Source: Pseudomonadota bacterium
GTDB lineage: Bacteria; Pseudomonadota; Gammaproteobacteria; Steroidobacterales; Steroidobacteraceae
Reading direction: 5' to 3'
Length of the DNA stretch: 64,000 nt
Assembly (NCBI GenBank): GCA_018240525.1
Contig: JAFEFN010000013.1
Coordinates: 868,001-932,000, forward strand
Shown: piece by piece, positions 15,749-24,948 of the stretch
Position numbering within the stretch: the stretch's first letter is position 1
Layout: the number at the start of each line of letters is the position of its first letter
Translations under genes and position numbers: made by a program
Notes under the pieces: model-generated
The model's input: the letters and a program-made list of their open reading frames with translations, nothing else
Database searches by the model: none
Told to the model about the DNA's origin: nothing

Positions 15749-17013
15749 GTGCCGGCCGGGGCCCGGCCCCGGTCGAGGGCTGCAATCAGGCGCCGGTTCC
15801 ACCACACCATCGCCAAGCCGGGGATCGCGATCAGGAAGCTCGCGACGTAGTAGGCGTACCAGCCCTGGTGGTCGGCGATCCAGCCCGCCGGATAGCCGAG
15901 GCTGTAGCGTGGGAGCAGGGCCACTGCCGAGAGCAGCGCGTACTGGAAGGCGCTGTAGCGCGCATCGCACAGCGCCATGATGAGTGCGACCAGGGCGATG
16001 CCGCCCATGGCGCCGGCCACGTGCTCGACGACCACCGCAGTGGCCATGAGCGCGAAGTTCTTGCCGCTGAGCACGAGCAGGCAGTACAGCAGGTTACTGA
16101 CCGCTGCCAGCACGCCGAAGATCAGCATGGAGCGCAGCAGCCCCAGGCGGACCATCAGCAGGCCCCCGAGCAGCGAGCCGCCGACGGCACTGGCGGTGAA
16201 CAAGGGCTTCACGGCCACCGCGATCTCGGTCTTGCTGAAGCCGATGTCGAGCATGAAGGGGGTGAAGAGCTTGTTGGCGAAGGCATCGCCCGCCTTGAAC
16301 ACCAGCACGATGGTGATCAGCGTCAGGGCGCTGGGGCTGCCGAGCAGTTCGCGCAGCGGCTCGACGATGGACTCGCGCAGCGAGCGCGGCTGGTACAGGT
16401 TGTGTGAGCTGGGCGCGCAGTACGTGCCGATGCAGAACAGCAGCATGCTCGCGGCCAGCAGGAGAAACGCGATGCGGTAGCCGAAGTGGTCGGCGACCAC
16501 GAGGGCGAGCGCGGCGGCGATCCACGCGGCCGGCCGGTAGCCGAGGTTGGTCAGTGCGGCGGCCATGCCGCGCTCGCTGGGCAGTGCCACGTCCGTGCGG
16601 TAGGCGTCGATGGCGATGTCCTGGGTCGCGGAGAAGAAGACGATCGCTACGGCCCAGAAGGCCACGGGACCGAGCGCGACGGCCGGGTTCTGCAGGGCGA
16701 AGGCCGCGATGCCCGCGGCCAGCGCCAGCTGCATCGCCAGGATCCAGCCGCGCCGGCGGCCGAGGAAGGGCATCGGGTAGCGGTCCACCAGCGGCGCCCA
16801 CAGTGGCTTGAGCAGGTAGGGCCACGCCACGTAGGAAAGAATGCCGATCGTGGTGTTGGTGGCGCCGCTGTCCTTGAGCCACGCCTGCAGGGCACTCTCG
16901 GTGATCTGGTTCGGGAAGCCGGAGGCGGCACCCAGCACCAGGATCGCCAGCATCTTCGGGTTGGCCAGCACCTGGCGCAGCGGTGGCTTCGCGGCGATGA
17001 GGGCGGTGCTCAA
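15745..17013 (-). CDS. ampG: AmpG-like MFS permease (muropeptide type)
   Basis: A 422-residue transporter with about 12-14 membrane helices. The AmpG pattern is visible: LVLGAASGFPNQITESALQAWLKDSGATNTTIGILSYVAWPYLLKPLWAPLVDRYP, here cited in parts, and FFSATQDIAIDAYRTD. AmpG imports anhydro-muropeptides for wall recycling and beta-lactamase signalling. The start taken is TTG at 17013, overlapping the TGA of xth (TTGA). No other start fits ahead of the first helix. The assignment to the AmpG family is strong, the muropeptide substrate is inferred. Confidence 0.87.
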   Translation of the reverse strand: MSTALIAAKPPLRQVLANPKMLAILVLGAASGFPNQITESALQAWLKDSGATNTTIGILSYVAWPYLLKPLWAPLVDRYPMPFLGRRRGWILAMQLALAAGIAAFALQNPAVALGPVAFWAVAIVFFSATQDIAIDAYRTDVALPSERGMAAALTNLGYRPAAWIAAALALVVADHFGYRIAFLLLAASMLLFCIGTYCAPSSHNLYQPRSLRESIVEPLRELLGSPSALTLITIVLVFKAGDAFANKLFTPFMLDIGFSKTEIAVAVKPLFTASAVGGSLLGGLLMVRLGLLRSMLIFGVLAAVSNLLYCLLVLSGKNFALMATAVVVEHVAGAMGGIALVALIMALCDARYSAFQYALLSAVALLPRYSLGYPAGWIADHQGWYAYYVASFLIAIPGLAMVWWNRRLIAALDRGRAPAGT

Positions 17014-17777
17014 AACTCGTAGTCCATGAGCAGCGGTGCGTGATCGGAGAAGCGCTTGCCCGTGTAGATGCTGGCCGCGCGTGCCTTGCCGGCGAGCGTC
17101 TTGCTCACGACCTGGTAATCGATGCGCCAGCCCACGTTCTTCGCGCGCGCCTGGCCGCGGTTGGACCACCACGTGTACAGGTCCGGCTCCGGGCGCACCT
17201 CGCGGAAGGCATCGATGTAGCCGGCGGGGCCGAACAGCCGGTCCATCCAGGCCCGCTCCTCGGGGAGGAAGCCGGAGTTCTTCTGGTTGGACTTCCAGTT
17301 GCGCAGATCGATCGGCCGATGGGCGATGTTCCAGTCGCCGCTCAGGATGTAGTGCCGTCGCTTGCGGCGCAGCCGCGCCAGGTGCTCATCGAAGGCCTCG
17401 AGGAAGCGGAACTTGGAGGCCTGGCGGTGCGGACCCGCCGAGCCGGAGGGCAGGTAGAGGGAGACTACCGACAGGTTCCCGACCTGGGCTTCCAGGTAGC
17501 GTCCCTCGCTGTCGAACTCGTGGGCGCCGAAGCCGCGCACGACCTTGTCCGGCTCGTGCCGGCTGTAGATGGCGACCCCGGCGTAGCCGGGCCGCTCGGC
17601 GTCGCAGAAGAAGCTGTGGTAGCCGGCCATCTTCACGTCGTGCTCGGCCAGCTGGTGCTCCTGGGACTTGGTCTCCTGCAGGCAGATGAAGTCGGCCTTC
17701 TGGCGACGCAGCCAGCGGAACAGGCCCTTCGCGGCGGCCGAGCGGATGCCGCAGACGTTGACGGTGATCACGCGCAT
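17010..17777 (-). CDS. xth: Exodeoxyribonuclease III-type AP endonuclease
   Basis: A 255-residue Mg-dependent AP endonuclease/3'-phosphatase of base-excision repair. Motifs: NVCGIRSAAAKG, ICLQETK (metal-binding Glu), GYAGVAIYSR, LSGDWNIAHRPIDLRNW (catalytic DxN) and FSDHAPLLMDYEF (terminal Asp-His). The start is ATG 17777 (MRVITVNVCGIRS), the canonical family N-terminus. It is divergent from pyrE by 16 bp and coupled to ampG downstream. Confidence 0.96.
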   Translation of the reverse strand: MRVITVNVCGIRSAAAKGLFRWLRRQKADFICLQETKSQEHQLAEHDVKMAGYHSFFCDAERPGYAGVAIYSRHEPDKVVRGFGAHEFDSEGRYLEAQVGNLSVVSLYLPSGSAGPHRQASKFRFLEAFDEHLARLRRKRRHYILSGDWNIAHRPIDLRNWKSNQKNSGFLPEERAWMDRLFGPAGYIDAFREVRPEPDLYTWWSNRGQARAKNVGWRIDYQVVSKTLAGKARAASIYTGKRFSDHAPLLMDYEF

Positions 17778-17793
17778 CTGGCAATGATAGGAC

Positions 17794-18453
17794 ATGCAGC
17801 CATACCAGCTCACGTTCATCGATCTTGCCCTGCGGCGCGAGGCACTGCGCTTCGGGAAGTTCACGCTCAAGTCGGGGCGCGAAAGCCCGTACTTCTTCAA
17901 CGCCGGCCTGTTCACCGATGGCGAGGCGGCGCACCTGCTCGGCCGCTGCTACGCGGGCGCGATCGTCCACTCCGGCATCGGCTTCGACATGATCTTCGGC
18001 CCTGCCTACAAGGGCATCCCGCTGGCCACGGCCACCGTCATCGCCCTCGCCGCCGAGCACGGGCGCAACGTTCCCTACGCCTTCAACCGCAAGGAAGCCA
18101 AGGACCATGGCGAGGGGGGCCGGATCGTCGGCACACCGCTCGCCGGCCGGGTGCTGATCGTCGACGACGTCATCACCGCCGGCACCGCCGTGCGCGAGTC
18201 GCTGGAGATCATCCGCGCCGCCGGCGCGCAGCCGGTCGGGGTCGCGCTCGCCCTCGACCGGCAGGAACGCGGCACGGGTGCCCTGACGGCCGTGCAGGAG
18301 GTCGAACAGAGCCATGGCCTGCGGTGTGTGAGCATCGTCACACTTGCCGACCTCATCGAGGCGCTGTCGGCGGGCTCCGGCGGCCCGGCGCGCATTTCTG
18401 CAGAACAGCTCACATCGCTGAAGGCCTACCGGGCGCGCTACGGGGCCGGCTGA
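17794..18453 (+). CDS. pyrE: Orotate phosphoribosyltransferase
   Basis: A 219-residue enzyme that joins orotate and PRPP to give OMP in pyrimidine synthesis. Landmarks: [51 protein letters not shown] and the PRPP-binding motif [17 protein letters not shown]. Length and motifs match the E. coli enzyme. The start is only 16 bp from the divergent xth start, so promoters must overlap or lie within the genes. Confidence 0.98.
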   Translation: MQPYQLTFIDLALRREALRFGKFTLKSGRESPYFFNAGLFTDGEAAHLLGRCYAGAIVHSGIGFDMIFGPAYKGIPLATATVIALAAEHGRNVPYAFNRKEAKDHGEGGRIVGTPLAGRVLIVDDVITAGTAVRESLEIIRAAGAQPVGVALALDRQERGTGALTAVQEVEQSHGLRCVSIVTLADLIEALSAGSGGPARISAEQLTSLKAYRARYGAG

Positions 18454-18491
18454 GCTTGCCAGCGGGCCGCCCGCGGCACGACACTAGGGCG

Positions 18492-19139
18492 ATGTTGCTC
18501 CGCCCCAGGCATCCGCTGTTCGTGCTGATGGCGCTCGCGTCCTGCCTCGCCGCGCAGGCCGCGCCGAGCCCTTCGAGCAGCAGCAAGCACGGTGGCGTTG
18601 CCTATCGCTGGGTGGATGAGCAGGGCGTGGTGCACTACGGCGACGCGGTGCCGCCGCAATATGCCTCGCAGGATCGCGCGGTCCTGAACGGCGACGGCAT
18701 CGAGGTGAGCCACCTCGATGCGCAGAAGACTCCCGAGCAGGCCGCGGCCGCCGAGCACGCGCGCCTGAACGCGCTGAGGCAGCGTCAGCACGACAGTTTC
18801 CTCGTCTCGACCTACACCTCGGTGAAGGACATCGAGTCCCTGCGCGACCTGCGCCTGGAACAGCTACAGGGCCAGCGCGCGGCCTCCGCGCAGTACATCG
18901 ACACCCTGCGCGCGCGCCTGGGCACCCTGCAGATGCGCACGCTCAACTGCGCCCCCTACGCCGCCAACGGCCGGCGCATGCCCGATGACCTGGCGGAGAA
19001 CCTCATCCGCACGCTCAACGAGGTGCGCCAGCAGAGTGCGGCGCTGGTGCAGACGAACGTGCAGGAGAAGGAGCTGCGCCAGCAGTTCGACGCCGACATC
19101 GAGCGCTACAAGGAACTGCACACCATCCACTCGCAGTAG
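18492..19139 (+). CDS. Exported DUF4124-domain protein
   Basis: A 215-residue periplasmic protein. Residues 1-24 form a signal peptide (HPLFVLMALASCLAAQAA). A DUF4124 motif follows (VAYRWVDEQGVVHYGDAVPPQY), a short module common in gammaproteobacterial exported proteins. From about residue 75 the chain is a long charged helix ending ELRQQFDADIERYKELHTIHSQ, predicted coiled coil. Function unknown. It follows pyrE by 38 bp. Confidence 0.85.
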   Translation: MLLRPRHPLFVLMALASCLAAQAAPSPSSSSKHGGVAYRWVDEQGVVHYGDAVPPQYASQDRAVLNGDGIEVSHLDAQKTPEQAAAAEHARLNALRQRQHDSFLVSTYTSVKDIESLRDLRLEQLQGQRAASAQYIDTLRARLGTLQMRTLNCAPYAANGRRMPDDLAENLIRTLNEVRQQSAALVQTNVQEKELRQQFDADIERYKELHTIHSQ

Positions 19140-19146
19140 CGGCGGG

Positions 19147-19620
19147 CTAGAGTCGTCCGGAGTGGCCGAAGCCGCCGGCGCCGCGTTGCGAAGCGGTGAA
19201 CTCCTCGACCACCTCGAGTTCCACCTGCACCACCGGCACCACCACCAGCTGCGCGATGCGCTCGCCCGGGGTGATCGTGAAATCCTGCGTGCCGCGGTTC
19301 CAGCACGACACCATCAGCTGGCCCTGATAATCGGAGTCGATCAGCCCGACGAGGTTGCCGAGCACGATGCCGCTCTTATGTCCGAGGCCCGAGCGCGGCA
19401 GGATCACCGCCGCGAGTGCCGGGTCGGACACGTGGATGGCGAGCCCGGTGGGGATCAGTTCCGCCCTGCCCGCGGCGAGCAGCAGGGGCGCGGGCAGGCA
19501 GGCCCGCAGGTCCAGGCCCGCAGAGCCCTCGGTCGCGTACGCAGGCAGGGGAAACTCCCGGCCCATGCGCGGATCGAGAATGCGCACCTGCAGCGCGCGC
19601 CGGCCGGCCGGCTGGCTCAA
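19147..19620 (-). CDS. dut: dUTP diphosphatase
   Basis: A 157-residue trimeric dUTPase that hydrolyses dUTP to dUMP. The five family motifs are in order: [36 protein letters not shown] (cited in two parts: [10 protein letters not shown] and [13 protein letters not shown]), GERIAQLVV and the C-terminal [11 protein letters not shown] that closes over the site. The start codon is TTG, overlapping the coaBC stop (TTGA). The coaBC-dut arrangement is conserved in gammaproteobacteria. Confidence 0.97.
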   Translation of the reverse strand: MSQPAGRRALQVRILDPRMGREFPLPAYATEGSAGLDLRACLPAPLLLAAGRAELIPTGLAIHVSDPALAAVILPRSGLGHKSGIVLGNLVGLIDSDYQGQLMVSCWNRGTQDFTITPGERIAQLVVVPVVQVELEVVEEFTASQRGAGGFGHSGRL

Positions 19621-20840
19621 GCGAGCGCCGTACCGCGGGCGCGCGCGCCGTTGCGCGCCGCGAGCTCGCGGGCGATGAGCTCGATGAGCCCGCGTGCCAG
19701 CGTGAGCTTGTTGGCGCGCGGCAGCTCATGGCGCGCGCCGCGGCTCAAGACCAGCAGCTCGTTGTCCTCGCAGTCGAAGGCCTTGTCGTGGCCAACCTCG
19801 TTGGCCGCGATCATGTCGAGGTTCTTCTTCAGAAGCTTGCTGCGCGCATTGTTCTCGACCGACTCGGTCTCCGCGGCAAAGCCGACCACGAAGGGCCGCT
19901 CCGGCTGTGCGGCCACCGTGGCCAGCACGTCGGTGGTGCGCTCCATCGACAGGTCCAGCGTCTCGGTGGTCTTCTTGATCTTCTGCGGCGCGCAGCGCGC
20001 CGGCCGGTAGTCGGCGACCGCGGCGGTGGAGATGAAGACGTCGGTGCCCGGCAGTTCCCGCATGACGGCCGCCAGCATGTCCGCCGCGCTCTCAACGTCC
20101 ACGCGCGCCACGCCCGGGGGGGAGGCTACGTTCACCGGTCCCGCCACGAGCACGACGGTCGCCCCGGCCTCCCGCGCCGCCTGCGCCACGGCGAAGCCCA
20201 TCTTCCCGGAGCTGCGGTTGCTGACGAAGCGCACCGGATCGATCGGTTCGCGCGTGGGGCCTGCCGTGATGAGCACGCGGCGACCGGCCAGTGCGCCGCT
20301 GCCCGGCAGCAGCGCCGCGATGCGATCGGCCAGGTCCAGCGGCTCGAGCATGCGCCCGGGACCGCTCTCGCCGCAGGCCTGTTCACCCTCCGCCGGCCCG
20401 AGCACGGCGATGCCCCGGCCCGCGATGGTGGCGACGTTGGCGCGCGTTGCGGCGTTCGCCCACATGAGGTGATTCATGGCCGGCGCCACGGCGATCGGCG
20501 CCTGGGTGGCAAGGCACAGCGTCGTCAGCAGGTCGTTCGCCTGTCCGCCGGCCAGGCGGGCGATGAAGTCCGCGCTCGCCGGCGCCACGAGCACCGCATC
20601 CGCCCAGCGGGCGAGTTCGATGTGCCCCATCGCCGCCTCGGCGGCTGCATCCCAGAGGCTGCTGCGCACGGGGTGCCCGGACACGGCCTGGAAGGTGGTG
20701 GCGGTGACGAACTCGGCCGCCGCCTCGGACATGACGACCTGCACGTCGGCGCCACGCTCGCGCAGGCGCCGCACCAAGTCGGGGCCCTTGTAAGCGGCGA
20801 TGCCCCCGGTCACCCCGAGAAGAATGCGTTTGCCTTGCAT
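19617..20840 (-). CDS. coaBC: Bifunctional phosphopantothenoylcysteine decarboxylase / synthetase
   Basis: A 407-residue flavoenzyme for two consecutive steps of coenzyme A synthesis. The N-terminal decarboxylase (CoaC) has [15 protein letters not shown], the catalytic-His region [19 protein letters not shown] and the substrate motif APAMNHLMW, with the conserved CGESGPGRM loop. The C-terminal CTP-dependent ligase (CoaB) has [25 protein letters not shown] and [10 protein letters not shown], with IKK in the nucleotide loop. The dut start overlaps its stop. Confidence 0.97.
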   Translation of the reverse strand: MQGKRILLGVTGGIAAYKGPDLVRRLRERGADVQVVMSEAAAEFVTATTFQAVSGHPVRSSLWDAAAEAAMGHIELARWADAVLVAPASADFIARLAGGQANDLLTTLCLATQAPIAVAPAMNHLMWANAATRANVATIAGRGIAVLGPAEGEQACGESGPGRMLEPLDLADRIAALLPGSGALAGRRVLITAGPTREPIDPVRFVSNRSSGKMGFAVAQAAREAGATVVLVAGPVNVASPPGVARVDVESAADMLAAVMRELPGTDVFISTAAVADYRPARCAPQKIKKTTETLDLSMERTTDVLATVAAQPERPFVVGFAAETESVENNARSKLLKKNLDMIAANEVGHDKAFDCEDNELLVLSRGARHELPRANKLTLARGLIELIARELAARNGARARGTALA

Positions 20841-21007
20841 GGAATGTTTCCTTGCCCGCCATCAATTATCGCACCGCCGCCGCCCGCGGATGCAAACCGC
20901 CGCACGGAATCGCTCGCGAAACGGTCCAATCGGAGGCCTTTCTCCCCCTGCACGGCACTTCGGCAGCTCCTTAGACTCAGGTTCCCTCCTCCTTAGAACC
21001 AGCTGTC

Positions 21008-21682
21008 ATGAGCATCCGCCAATGGCCCGTGCACGCGCGGCCGCGCGAGAAGCTGCTCGAGCACGGCGCGCGGGCGCTGACGGACGTCGAGCTGCTGGCG
21101 CTGCTGCTCGGTTCCGGCGACCGCGGCCATTCCGCGGTGGAGCTGGCCGGCACGCTGATCGGGCACTTCGGATCGCTGCGGGAGCTGCTCCTGGCCGACC
21201 GCGCGCGCTGCTTCGACCAGCGCGGTGTCGGGCCGGCGCGCTACGCCACGCTGCAGGCGGCCGTCGAGCTGTCACGCCGCCACTTCCACGAGTGCCTGCG
21301 GTCGGGGCCGGCGCTGGCCGCGCCCGAGGCGACACGCACGTTCCTGCTGGCCCAGCTGCGCGACCGCCCGTACGAGGTGTTCTGCTGCCTCTACCTTGAC
21401 AACCGCCATCGCCTGATCAGCTTCGAGGAGCTGTTTCGCGGCACCATCGACCGCGCCGGCGTGCACCCGCGCGAGGTGCTGCGGCAGACGCTGGCCCACA
21501 ATGCCGCGGCGGTGATATTCGCGCACAACCATCCCTCCGGGGTCCTCGAGCCCAGCCAGGCGGACGAGCTGATCACGCGCCGCCTCCAGGAGGCGCTCTC
21601 GCTGCTCGAGGTGCGCGTGCTCGATCATTTCATCGTCGGTGACGGGCGCTGCTTCTCCTTCTGCGAGCACGGGCTGCTGTAA
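21008..21682 (+). CDS. radC: RadC/JAB-domain protein
   Basis: A 224-residue protein of the RadC family. It has an N-terminal helix-hairpin-helix part (LTDVELLALLLGSG) and a C-terminal JAMM metalloprotease-like domain. The JAMM motif is FAHNHPSGVLEPSQAD (H-x-H-x7-S-x2-D) with its glutamate in FEELFRGTIDRAGVHPREV. A specific DNA-repair role has been withdrawn for the E. coli protein, and its function is unsettled. It lies in the conserved order coaBC / radC / rpmB-rpmG / mutM. Confidence 0.94.
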   Translation: MSIRQWPVHARPREKLLEHGARALTDVELLALLLGSGDRGHSAVELAGTLIGHFGSLRELLLADRARCFDQRGVGPARYATLQAAVELSRRHFHECLRSGPALAAPEATRTFLLAQLRDRPYEVFCCLYLDNRHRLISFEELFRGTIDRAGVHPREVLRQTLAHNAAAVIFAHNHPSGVLEPSQADELITRRLQEALSLLEVRVLDHFIVGDGRCFSFCEHGLL

Positions 21683-21770
21683 TGCCCACGGGCCGCGCCG
21701 GCCTGCGGAACGATTCGACCTGCCCTGAGTCCACCTGACATCGGGGCCCTCGCGGGGGAAAGGATCGGCG

Positions 21771-22385
21771 GTGGTGCGCAGGCTGTCCGGCCCGCGGGGC
21801 GTGGCGCTCGGTGGCGTGGTACTGCTGCACGCTGGCCTCGTGGTCGTCATCGGCGCCTCGCTGCGCCACTCGCGCCGGTCCGCGCCGGCGGCGGACGTCG
21901 TCACCACGGTGATCTACCTGCCCGTGCCCGCCGCGCACACCGCGCCCTCCGGGGATGCGGGTGCGAGCCTGCCTGCCCTGGTGGTGCCGCGCTCGACCGC
22001 CATCACGCTGCCGCTGCCCGCGGCGCCCGCCGCCCCGGCTCCGATCGACTGGGATGCCGCAGCGCGCCGCGCCGCGGCAGCGGCCGCCGTGACCGCCCGC
22101 CCGCTCGACCACAACCCGGCCGTCGCGGCGGCCCCGCGGCCGTCGGGCCCCGCAGTGGCCGTGCATCAGGCGGGAGAGCAGTACCGTGAGCCGGACGGGT
22201 CCACGCAGGTCTGGGTGAGCGACCGCTGCTACCTCATCACCCCCGCGCCCCTGCCCGGGACACCGGACGTGATCGCGCGCGCCGTGCCGACCCGTACGGT
22301 CTGCACCGGCGGGTCGCGCGGGGATCTGTTCAGGGACCTGCCCGCCTACCAGCGTTACCATCCGGCCGCGCCCGTGAAGCCCTAG
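21771..22385 (+). CDS. Ala/Pro-rich single-pass membrane protein, unknown function
   Basis: A 204-residue protein with one N-terminal membrane helix ([21 protein letters not shown]). It continues as a low-complexity Ala/Pro-rich stretch (residues ~50-125) and ends in a small folded region with two cysteines ([14 protein letters not shown] and [11 protein letters not shown]). Its layout resembles an energy transducer or periplasmic adaptor but no TonB or other signature is present. The start is GTG 21771 (or the adjacent GTG 21774). It is inserted between radC and rpmB. Confidence 0.7.
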   Translation: MVRRLSGPRGVALGGVVLLHAGLVVVIGASLRHSRRSAPAADVVTTVIYLPVPAAHTAPSGDAGASLPALVVPRSTAITLPLPAAPAAPAPIDWDAAARRAAAAAAVTARPLDHNPAVAAAPRPSGPAVAVHQAGEQYREPDGSTQVWVSDRCYLITPAPLPGTPDVIARAVPTRTVCTGGSRGDLFRDLPAYQRYHPAAPVKP

Positions 22386-22416
22386 GCGCCCAGCCCGGCG
22401 CTTTGCGGACCGTGCC

Positions 22417-22445
22417 TTGAGATCCCTGCCCCGGGCTGGTATAAA
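22417..22445 (+). promoter_or_regulatory. Sigma-70 promoter of rpmB-rpmG
   Basis: TTGAGA (22417-22422) and TATAAA (22440-22445) are separated by exactly 17 nt. They lie 71 bp before the rpmB ATG. This is the best-matching promoter seen in the window. Confidence 0.7.
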
Positions 22446-22515
22446 GCCCGGCCCGGGAGTCAGCTCAGAAACCCCAGGCCGCTCCCAAGTTGCTGAAACT
22501 CTTAAGGTTGTTCGT

Positions 22516-22752
22516 ATGTCCCGCGTCTGCGAAGTCACCGGCAAGCGCCCCACGGTGGGCAATACGGTCTCCCACGCCAACAACAAGAAGCGCCGCCGCT
22601 TCCTGCCGAACCTGCACTCCCAGCGGTTCTGGGTGGAGACCGAGAAGCGCTGGGTCACCCTGCGCCTGACCACCAACGGCATGCGGACCGTGGAGAAGAA
22701 GGGGATCGACAAGGTCCTCGTGGAGCTGCGCGCCAAGGGCCTCAAGGCCTAG
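22516..22752 (+). CDS. rpmB: 50S ribosomal protein L28
   Basis: A 78-residue basic protein beginning [20 protein letters not shown] and continuing [19 protein letters not shown], the classic L28 sequence. The ATG at 22516 follows TTAAGG at a suitable distance. It has a single cysteine and so is the zinc-free form. It is co-transcribed with rpmG 24 nt downstream. Confidence 0.98.
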   Translation: MSRVCEVTGKRPTVGNTVSHANNKKRRRFLPNLHSQRFWVETEKRWVTLRLTTNGMRTVEKKGIDKVLVELRAKGLKA

Positions 22753-22776
22753 CGCCGAGCGATCAGGAGCAACCCC

Positions 22777-22932
22777 ATGCGCGAGAAGATCAAGCTGCTG
22801 TCCAGCGCCGGTACCGGCCATTTCTACGTGACGACCAAGAACAAGCGCCTGCACGCCGACAAGGTGGAAGTGCGCAAGTACGATCCCAAGGCGCGCAAGC
22901 ACGTCGCCTACAAAGAGACGAAGATCAAGTAG
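22777..22932 (+). CDS. rpmG: 50S ribosomal protein L33
   Basis: A 51-residue protein translated directly from the sequence: it starts [17 protein letters not shown] and ends [11 protein letters not shown]. It lacks the CxxC pairs of zinc-ribbon L33 proteins and so is the C-minus paralogue. AGGAG lies 8-9 nt before the ATG. It follows rpmB in the usual operon. Confidence 0.97.
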   Translation: MREKIKLLSSAGTGHFYVTTKNKRLHADKVEVRKYDPKARKHVAYKETKIK

Positions 22933-22956
22933 TCCCCGCGCGCAGCAGCAGCGCGC

Positions 22957-23775
22957 GTGCCTGAACTCCCGGAAGTCGAAACGACCCGCCGCGGCCTGGC
23001 GCCGCACGCGCGCCGGCGCCGCATCGTCGAGCTCGCCGTGTACGAGCCGCGCCTGCGCTGGCCGGTGGCGCGCGAGCTGCCCCGCAAGGTCGCGGGCAGG
23101 CGCATCGAGCGCGTCGGGCGGCGCGCCAAGTACCTGGTCCTCGGCCTGGACGATGGCAACAGCATGCTGGTGCACCTCGGCATGTCCGGCAACCTGCGCG
23201 TGGTGCCCGCGGACACCGCGCGCCTCAAGCACGACCACTTCGACCTGAAGCTCGACTCGGGCAAGGCCCTGCGCTTCAACGACCCGCGCCGCTTCGGCAG
23301 CCTGCTGTACGCGGACGGCGACCTGCGCCGTCACCCGCTGCTGAAGGACCTCGCCCCCGAGCCGCTGACGGCGGCCTTCGACGGGGAGTACCTGTGGCGC
23401 ACCACCCGCGGCCGGCGCGTGGCCATCAAGGCCCTGCTGATGAACAGCCACCTGGTGGTCGGCGTCGGCAACATCTACGCGAGCGAAGCGCTGTTTCGCG
23501 CGCGCATCCGCCCGCAACGCCAGGCCCGCTCGCTGAGCCGCGCGGAAGCGGCGCGCCTCGCGCGCGCGGTGCGCGCGGTGCTGAGGATGGCCATCAAGGC
23601 CGGCGGCACGACGCTGCGGGACTACCGCGGCGCCGAGGGCGATCCGGGCTACTTCCGCCAGCGCCTGTATGTCTACGAGCGCAAGGGCCGGCCGTGCCGG
23701 CGCTGCCGCACGCCCGTGCGCGCCCTGACGCAGGGACAGCGCTCCACTTACTATTGCCCGACCTGCCAGGGCTGA
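22957..23775 (+). CDS. mutM: Formamidopyrimidine-DNA glycosylase
   Basis: A 272-residue base-excision enzyme for oxidised purines (8-oxoG, Fapy). The start is GTG 22957, because the next residues are PELPEVETTRRGL, whose Pro1-Glu2 form the active site after Met removal. The H2TH region includes HLVVGVGNIYASEALF. The C-terminus is a four-cysteine zinc finger, CRRCRTPVRALTQGQRS then YYCPTCQG. No clear ribosome binding site is seen, so coupling to rpmG is possible. Confidence 0.97.
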   Translation: MPELPEVETTRRGLAPHARRRRIVELAVYEPRLRWPVARELPRKVAGRRIERVGRRAKYLVLGLDDGNSMLVHLGMSGNLRVVPADTARLKHDHFDLKLDSGKALRFNDPRRFGSLLYADGDLRRHPLLKDLAPEPLTAAFDGEYLWRTTRGRRVAIKALLMNSHLVVGVGNIYASEALFRARIRPQRQARSLSRAEAARLARAVRAVLRMAIKAGGTTLRDYRGAEGDPGYFRQRLYVYERKGRPCRRCRTPVRALTQGQRSTYYCPTCQG

Positions 23776-23789
23776 ACGAGGGTGAGCCG

Positions 23790-24566
23790 ATGACCCGCCA
23801 CATCACGCGGCATCTGTGCGCGGCCGACCCGGTGATGGCGGCGCTCATCAGCACCGTGGGCCCCTACCGGAACGAGCTGGACGAGGACCTGCACCCGTTC
23901 CAGGCGCTGGCGCAGGCCATCGCCCACCAGCAGCTCAATGGCACCGCGGCCCGGACCATCCTCGGGCGGCTGATCCTCAACTGCGGCTCGGGTGCCTTCC
24001 CGACGCCCCAGGAGATCATCCGTGCACCGCTGGCCGCACTGTGCGCCGCGGGCTTCTCCGGCTCCAAGGCTGCGGCGCTCAAGGACCTCGCGGAGAAGAC
24101 CCTCGCCAACGTGGTGCCCGATGGGGCCACGCTGGCCGCACTCAGCGACGATGAGATCGTCGAGCGCCTCACGCAGGTGCGCGGCATCGGCCGCTGGACC
24201 GTGGAGATGTTGCTCATGTTCCGGCTCGGCCGCCCGGACGTGCTGCCCGTGGATGACTTCGGCGTGCGCGCCGGCTTCCAGGCAGCCTATGGCCTTGCCT
24301 CGCTGCCGCACCCGAAGGCGTTGCTGGCATTCGGGGAGCGCTGGCGGCCCCATCGCTCCGCGGCCGCCTGGTACCTGTGGCGCGCCCTGGACCTCAAGCG
24401 CGAGAAGAAGCTGCCCCCGCCGCCGCAGAAGATGCGACTGCCGCGCATCGCCCGGCGGCGCCGGAAGAAGGTGGTGGCGCAGAAGCGGGCCAAGGCGGCC
24501 CGGAAGACGAGCACCGGCAAGGCCGGCGCCGCTAGAGCGCGGGCAGCGCCGCGCGCGCGTAAGTGA
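23790..24566 (+). CDS. HhH-GPD DNA-3-methyladenine glycosylase (AlkA-like) with basic tail
   Basis: A 258-residue glycosylase that excises alkylated bases. The HhH-GPD core (about residues 15-205) shows ALAQAIAHQQLNGTAARTI, the hairpin LTQVRGIGRWTVEMLLMF and the catalytic-Asp segment LPVDDFGVRAG. The last ~50 residues are a Lys/Arg/Ala/Pro-rich tail (RRRRKKVV, KRAKAARK) not present in typical enzymes and probably DNA-binding. It is 14 bp after mutM, giving a repair pair, and its 3' end overlaps the convergent small gene by 35 bp. Confidence 0.92.
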   Translation: MTRHITRHLCAADPVMAALISTVGPYRNELDEDLHPFQALAQAIAHQQLNGTAARTILGRLILNCGSGAFPTPQEIIRAPLAALCAAGFSGSKAAALKDLAEKTLANVVPDGATLAALSDDEIVERLTQVRGIGRWTVEMLLMFRLGRPDVLPVDDFGVRAGFQAAYGLASLPHPKALLAFGERWRPHRSAAAWYLWRALDLKREKKLPPPPQKMRLPRIARRRRKKVVAQKRAKAARKTSTGKAGAARARAAPRARK

Positions 24567-24882
24567 TGCGCAGCAGAGGCCGGTCCCTGGAGGGCTCGAG
24601 GCTCTCGGGCCGCGCCTGCCCCTCCAGGTCGTAGCTGACCATGAGCTCGTCCCCGCGCAGCGCGAACACGGCGAGCATCGAACGTCCGGCGCCCGGCCCG
24701 CGGTCGCCGATCATGTCCAGGGTCGCAGGCGTGCACGCCTCGTTCACGTGGTAGCGGCCGCCGTCGACCACCTGGTTGCTGCGGTCCACGATGCGGAAGG
24801 TGCCGGCCTCCAGCAGCAGGTAGCGCACGCGCAGATCCGCCACGTCCAGCACGCTCGCGCCCACGCTCGCAGCGACCGGCAC
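24532..24882 (-). CDS. TIGR03067-like small domain protein, start uncertain
   Basis: About 116 residues from the only available start (GTG 24882, with GAGGG 7 nt upstream). The pattern (FRIVDRSNQVVDGGRY, then CTPATLDMIGDRGPGAGRSMLAVFAL) resembles the lipocalin-like TIGR03067 domain. The expected domain beginning, LEGAW, is encoded immediately upstream of this GTG in the same frame but has no start codon between it and the coaD stop. The gene lies in the same frame as coaD, directly after its TAG. It may be 5'-truncated, start at the GTG, or arise by rare readthrough. Function unknown. Confidence 0.5.
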   Translation of the reverse strand: MPVAASVGASVLDVADLRVRYLLLEAGTFRIVDRSNQVVDGGRYHVNEACTPATLDMIGDRGPGAGRSMLAVFALRGDELMVSYDLEGQARPESLEPSRDRPLLRITYARAALPAL

Positions 24883-24948
24883 CCACGCGCCCTCGAGTCC
24901 TACGCGAGCGCTGGCTTTCCCTGACGTGCCCGTGACGGGGTCCCTCCG

